From positions 1 through 8,851 of the forward strand of contig JASLGC010000265.1 in NCBI GenBank assembly GCA_030150335.1: a stretch of DNA of 8,851 nucleotides, given 5' to 3'. Shown one piece after another: positions 6,842 through 8,851 of this stretch. This stretch comes from Flavobacterium sp. (lineage in GTDB: Bacteria > Bacteroidota > Bacteroidia > Flavobacteriales > Flavobacteriaceae). How positions within the stretch are numbered: the stretch's first letter is position 1; the number at the start of each line of letters is the position of its first letter. The notes under the pieces are model-generated. The model was not told where the DNA came from. It did no database searches and saw only the letters and a list, made by a program, of their open reading frames with translations. The translations under genes and the position numbers were made by a program.

Positions 6842-7416
6842 CTATTTTACTGAACTCTCTAATATTTCGTTTTGATCTATTAACTCTTCTTCGTAATAAA
6901 TTTTTAAAACTTTGAATTCGATTGATAATACAATGACAATTTATGTTTGATCTACACTTTCAAAATTGTTGATCAAGAAGATCAAACAATGAAACAAATA
7001 CCTCAATATCGACACTTACCCCATCTATTGCTTTCTAAATCTTCGTAACTCCCTATTATCAAAAGATAAGTTAATATCAGATAATTCATTAAGTTTTTTC
7101 AAATCCCCTTCGCCATCATTTGTATATTTAGACACCTCAGAATTCTTAAAAATCTTTGATGTTTCATCAATAGATTTTTTATTTTTTTGTGAAGCATGCA
7201 TCGTCTTAATCTGATTAACAATAACTCATACGTTAAAAGAGATAGCTTCTTTAACTGATCTGCCTTGTTATAAAAACAATCTATAATATCTTTAATAACC
7301 ATATAGGTGTTGTCTACTTCTGATTTAGCAATCTTAAACTCTTATAAAACTTCAAAGAATTTTTCTTTAAGTGAGTACTCAAGTTTAATAAGAAAATCAT
7401 CATATGTTCCCTTCAT
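6842..7416 (-). pseudogene. Decayed gene of unknown family, about 190 codons
   Basis: No single frame is open, but reading across frames on the minus strand gives one continuous protein-like sequence. From ATG 7416: MKGTYDDFLIKLEYSLKEK, a TAA at 7344-7342, then EFKIAKSEVDNTYMVIKD. A one-base loss near 7250 moves the frame to EAISFNV, a TGA, then VNQIKTMHASQKNKKSIDET and onward to LSFDNRELRRFRK. Near 7030 a second shift gives AIDGVSVDIEVFVSLFDLL. A one-base gain in a T-run gives DQQFESVDQT, a TAA, then IEFKVLKIYYEEELIDQN, ending ILESSVK at TAG 6844-6842. The protein would be about 190 residues, charged and mostly helical, with no signal peptide. I do not recognise the family. Three frameshifts and three or more stops make a sequencing error unlikely. 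A fragment of one frame (7302-7099) could be mistaken for a gene. Confidence 0.65.
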
Positions 7417-7521
7417 ACACGATTAATTTAAAGAATTAATAATTATGCAAACAAGCTACTGATCAGAGAGGCTTCATTTATAAAAACACACAAAATCAAA
7501 TAATTAGGTATTTACAAAATA

Positions 7522-7568
7522 TACCATAAATACGGTACAACAAAAACACTAACCTTAACGTAAATTTG
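7522..7568 (+). promoter_or_regulatory. Candidate promoter with an operator-like palindrome for the small two-gene unit
   Basis: TAAATTTG at 7561-7568 fully matches the -7 consensus, 22 bp before the ATG at 7590. The expected -33 position (7539-7541) has no TTG. Just upstream lies TACC-ATAAATAC-GGTA (7522-7537), an imperfect palindrome that a regulator could use to replace the missing -33 contact. The element is clear; the regulation is inferred. Confidence 0.45.
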
Positions 7569-7589
7569 TATCAACAAATAACAAAACAG

Positions 7590-7805
7590 ATGAATATTTC
7601 TCAACTTGGAATAATAAGCCCTTTAGAAACATTAACAATTATTGGCATTTACTTAATTATTACTATTTATAGCATATATCATTTAATACGTAATAAAAAA
7701 ATAAAAGGATACATATATATAATATACATACTTATAATAATCTCAGTACCAATAATTGGAAGTTTAATTTATTTAATACATGACCTAAATGAAAAAAAAA
7801 CTTAA
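7590..7805 (+). CDS. Small two-helix membrane protein, PLDc_N-like
   Basis: A 71-residue protein with two predicted membrane helices (about 14-32 and 40-63) joined by a short basic loop RNKKIKG. The second helix ends VPIIGSLIYLI, which resembles the PilGallYl motif of the PLDc_N domain (the membrane anchor of cardiolipin-synthase-type enzymes, also found in small standalone proteins). No catalytic HKD domain is present, so it cannot be a phospholipase itself. I chose ATG 7590 over the TTG at 7566 because that TTG lies inside the -7 element of the promoter. The 3' end overlaps the lipoprotein gene by 17 bp, so the two are almost surely co-expressed. In such pairs a small membrane protein can act as immunity or as an anchor for the partner; neither is shown here. 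Confidence 0.68.
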   Translation: MNISQLGIISPLETLTIIGIYLIITIYSIYHLIRNKKIKGYIYIIYILIIISVPIIGSLIYLIHDLNEKKT

Positions 7806-8049
7806 TTTATTATTAACAACAATCCTATCTGCATTTGTTTTAACATCTTGTTCTAATTCTGATAATGAAATTTTAAAAAATGAAAAATTTCATATCCCTG
7901 CAAAAAACACATCTATAGGCGTCTCTAACATTTTAGCTAGTACAGGTACAAAAAGCTTTGATATAACTAAAGAAAATGGAGATTCTTCAACTAGTTGTCT
8001 TGGTGAAAACTTAGGTTGTGTTTCAATACAAAGCTTCTGTTGTTCATAA
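7789..8049 (+). CDS. Small predicted lipoprotein with a four-cysteine C-terminal tail
   Basis: 86 residues. A positive N-terminus (MKKK), a hydrophobic stretch and lipobox LTSC (18-21) give a type II signal peptide, so the mature protein would start at lipidated C21 and be only 66 residues. After C21, SNSDNE is mildly acidic, faintly like the flavobacterial surface-export signal. The middle is polar. The tail holds all other cysteines in C70-X6-C77-X6-C84-C85-S, preceded by a Ser/Thr-rich stretch (DSSTS), suggesting two disulfides or a modified peptide. I do not recognise the family. It starts inside the end of the PLDc_N-like gene, sharing a run of nine A (7792-7800), and is followed by a long hairpin. 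It could be a bacteriocin-like or signalling peptide, or an ordinary small lipoprotein. No modification enzymes or exporter genes are in the window. Confidence 0.72.
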   Translation: MKKKLNLLLTTILSAFVLTSCSNSDNEILKNEKFHIPAKNTSIGVSNILASTGTKSFDITKENGDSSTSCLGENLGCVSIQSFCCS

Positions 8050-8070
8050 CCAAAAATTAAATTATTAAAG

Positions 8071-8123
8071 TACTCAAAGTCAAAAAAAAACACTCATTTA
8101 AGTGTTTTTTTTTACTTTGAGTA
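8071..8123. terminator. 23-bp hairpin ending the small two-gene unit, probably bidirectional
   Basis: The arms 8071-8094 and 8101-8123 pair over 23 bp with one bulged C (8081) around a CATTTA loop. The stem is layered: CACT at the tip, nine A against nine T, then a 10-bp base TACTCAAAGT. The A9/T9 block makes an ordinary terminator for either strand. The outer 10 bp is additional. It lies between the rightward lipoprotein gene and the end of the leftward protease relic. Confidence 0.8.
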
Positions 8124-8129
8124 AGAGAT

Positions 8130-8601
8130 ATTTCTTCTAAATTTAATATCCTTTCTGTAATAATCACAAAATATCAAACAGTTGGCTTTGACTTTTAACT
8201 ATATGAAATAGTAGAAATTTGAACAGTTACAACAATTATCTCTCTATTAGCATTATTTTAAGAACCTTCATATAAAGTTCTTAACAATTTAATTTTAACA
8301 CCGGTATACACATCACATCTTTATCACTATAAGCCCTCTCAGAAAATAAAAACTTAGACACCCAACTAGAATTAAGAAAACAAGCTGTTTCAATTACAAA
8401 TTATTTTCTATCTTGAAATTAAATTTTAACTGAGTTTCAATAATTCCACTTCTTACAATTGATTTATTATTTTTATCAACTCATATTCCAATAGAATATC
8501 CAACCATAACAACACTTTTAATTCATTTAAAATCTTCTATCTCGCCTTTTTTAAAGAGTTCTCCTTTTGGATAAAGATCTAAAATAAAACGCTAGACCGT
8601 C
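8130..8601 (-). pseudogene. Decayed, N-terminally truncated trypsin-like serine protease
   Basis: Reading the minus strand across frames recovers a family I know from flavobacteria as trypsin-like peptidase. In order: DGLAFYFRSLSK (from 8601), GELFKKGEIEDFK, stop, IKSVVMVGYSIGI, stop, VDKNNKSIVRSGIIETQ (family GYPxGxWDxxNNxPIxRxGI), FVIETACFLNSS (family IDtACFPGSSGSP), YTGVKIKLLRTLYEGS, stop, EIIVVTVQISTISYS, stop, and YFVIITERILNLEE. At least three frame changes and five stops occur, and the catalytic GSSG motif now reads NSSW, so it is dead. The N-terminal half, which would hold the catalytic His and Asp, is not seen beyond 8601. The remaining sequence converges on the lipoprotein gene and shares its terminator hairpin. 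Family assignment is from memory of the motifs. Confidence 0.65.
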
Positions 8602-8629
8602 TATATATATTTATATAAAAAAACGCTAG
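8586..8629. repeat. Direct repeat AAAACGCTAG at the protease truncation point
   Basis: AAAACGCTAG occurs at 8586-8595 and again at 8620-8629, separated by 24 bp of mostly AT. The first copy lies inside the last recognisable protease codons and the second just beyond the break in homology. This may be a footprint of deletion, tandem duplication or excision. Confidence 0.4.
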
Positions 8630-8652
8630 TTACAACTAACCAACTAAACTAT

Positions 8653-8674
8653 AACACTGAATATCAGTGTTTTT
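8653..8674 (+). terminator. Weak terminator-like hairpin
   Basis: An 8-bp perfect stem AACACTGA (8653-8660) with TCAGTGTT (8664-8671), a 3-base loop and then TTTTT (8670-8674). No + strand gene ends nearby, so it may be a relic of a lost gene or chance. Confidence 0.35.
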
Positions 8675-8851
8675 AAAACTTTTAACTTCCTAGTTAAATT
8701 TTAAAACAATAAAAAAATAAGTAACTTTAAGAAATCTGCCTTTACTAAGGCATAATTAATGCATACAATTAATTAACCTTAAAAGTGATTAATATGTTTT
8801 ATTTACTTTCAAATGTAAACAGTCCTCTTCTTTTTTACCACGCTATTTTAA
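8675..8851. other. AT-rich window end without a gene
   Basis: No reading frame or protein remnant found. Two small motifs: GCCTT-TACT-AAGGC (a 5-bp hairpin near 8738-8751), and a minus-strand TACATTTG (8817-8810), which fits the -7 consensus but has TGG instead of TTG at the -33 position. The latter might have driven a leftward gene such as the protease before its 5' part was lost. Confidence 0.4.

Noticed and set aside
7099..7302. 67-codon minus-strand open frame
   Set aside because: Its first part is a segment of the 6842-7416 pseudogene, and its second half is out of frame with the better coding signal.
7566..7568. TTG as the start of the small membrane protein
   Set aside because: These bases form part of the TAAATTTG -7 element, so they would not be transcribed; ATG 7590 is well placed.
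7789..8049. Lanthipeptide or double-glycine bacteriocin precursor
   Set aside because: There is a lipoprotein signal rather than a GG leader, and no LanB/C/M, ABC exporter or other modification gene is in the window. The bacteriocin idea is kept only as a hypothesis.
7890..8093. 67-codon minus-strand open frame
   Set aside because: It is the antisense shadow of the lipoprotein gene and half of the hairpin.
1..8851. CRISPR arrays, IS elements, riboswitches
   Set aside because: No evenly spaced repeats, no transposase motifs and no conserved aptamer-like core were found on reading both strands.

Overview
The window comes from an AT-rich member of the Bacteroidota, most likely the Flavobacteriaceae (Myroides- or Flavobacterium-like). 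Three things point there. Start codons have A-rich leaders with no Shine-Dalgarno sequence. Several promoters match the Bacteroidota form TTG-N19-TAnnTTTG. The gene order recQ, fmt, HU, yqgE, class IV aminotransferase, START-like protein is, as I recall, common in flavobacteria. The genus is an inference.

Bases 1-5226 are a dense housekeeping block. recQ (its 5' end lies outside the window) overlaps fmt by 4 bp, so a DNA-repair helicase and the enzyme that formylates initiator Met-tRNA are probably co-transcribed. An HU gene follows, with its own textbook promoter and a perfect 13-bp terminator. yqgE then converges on a leftward pair made of a START/AHSA1-like protein and a class IV aminotransferase. 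The yqgE and aminotransferase genes overlap by 4 bp, and a long hairpin that can end both transcripts sits inside their coding 3' ends.

Bases 5300-6765 hold two tRNA-Met(CAU) genes with identical 74-nt bodies. Each has its own promoter, a conserved ATTAC-AGAA-GTAAT leader hairpin and an independent terminator. The roughly 1.1 kb between them has no convincing gene and is strikingly poor in G on the + strand.

Bases 6770-8851 are a decayed accessory region. Reading the minus strand across frames reveals two pseudogenes. One is an unrecognised protein of about 190 codons at 6842-7416. The other is the C-terminal part of a trypsin-like serine protease at 8130-8601. Between them is the only apparently intact accessory unit: a two-helix PLDc_N-like membrane protein whose 3' end overlaps, by 17 bp, a small lipoprotein with a four-cysteine tail. 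A 23-bp hairpin closes the unit. It looks like a secreted-peptide and membrane-partner pair, possibly toxin and immunity, but that function is a hypothesis. No IS element, CRISPR array, integrase or rRNA was seen.
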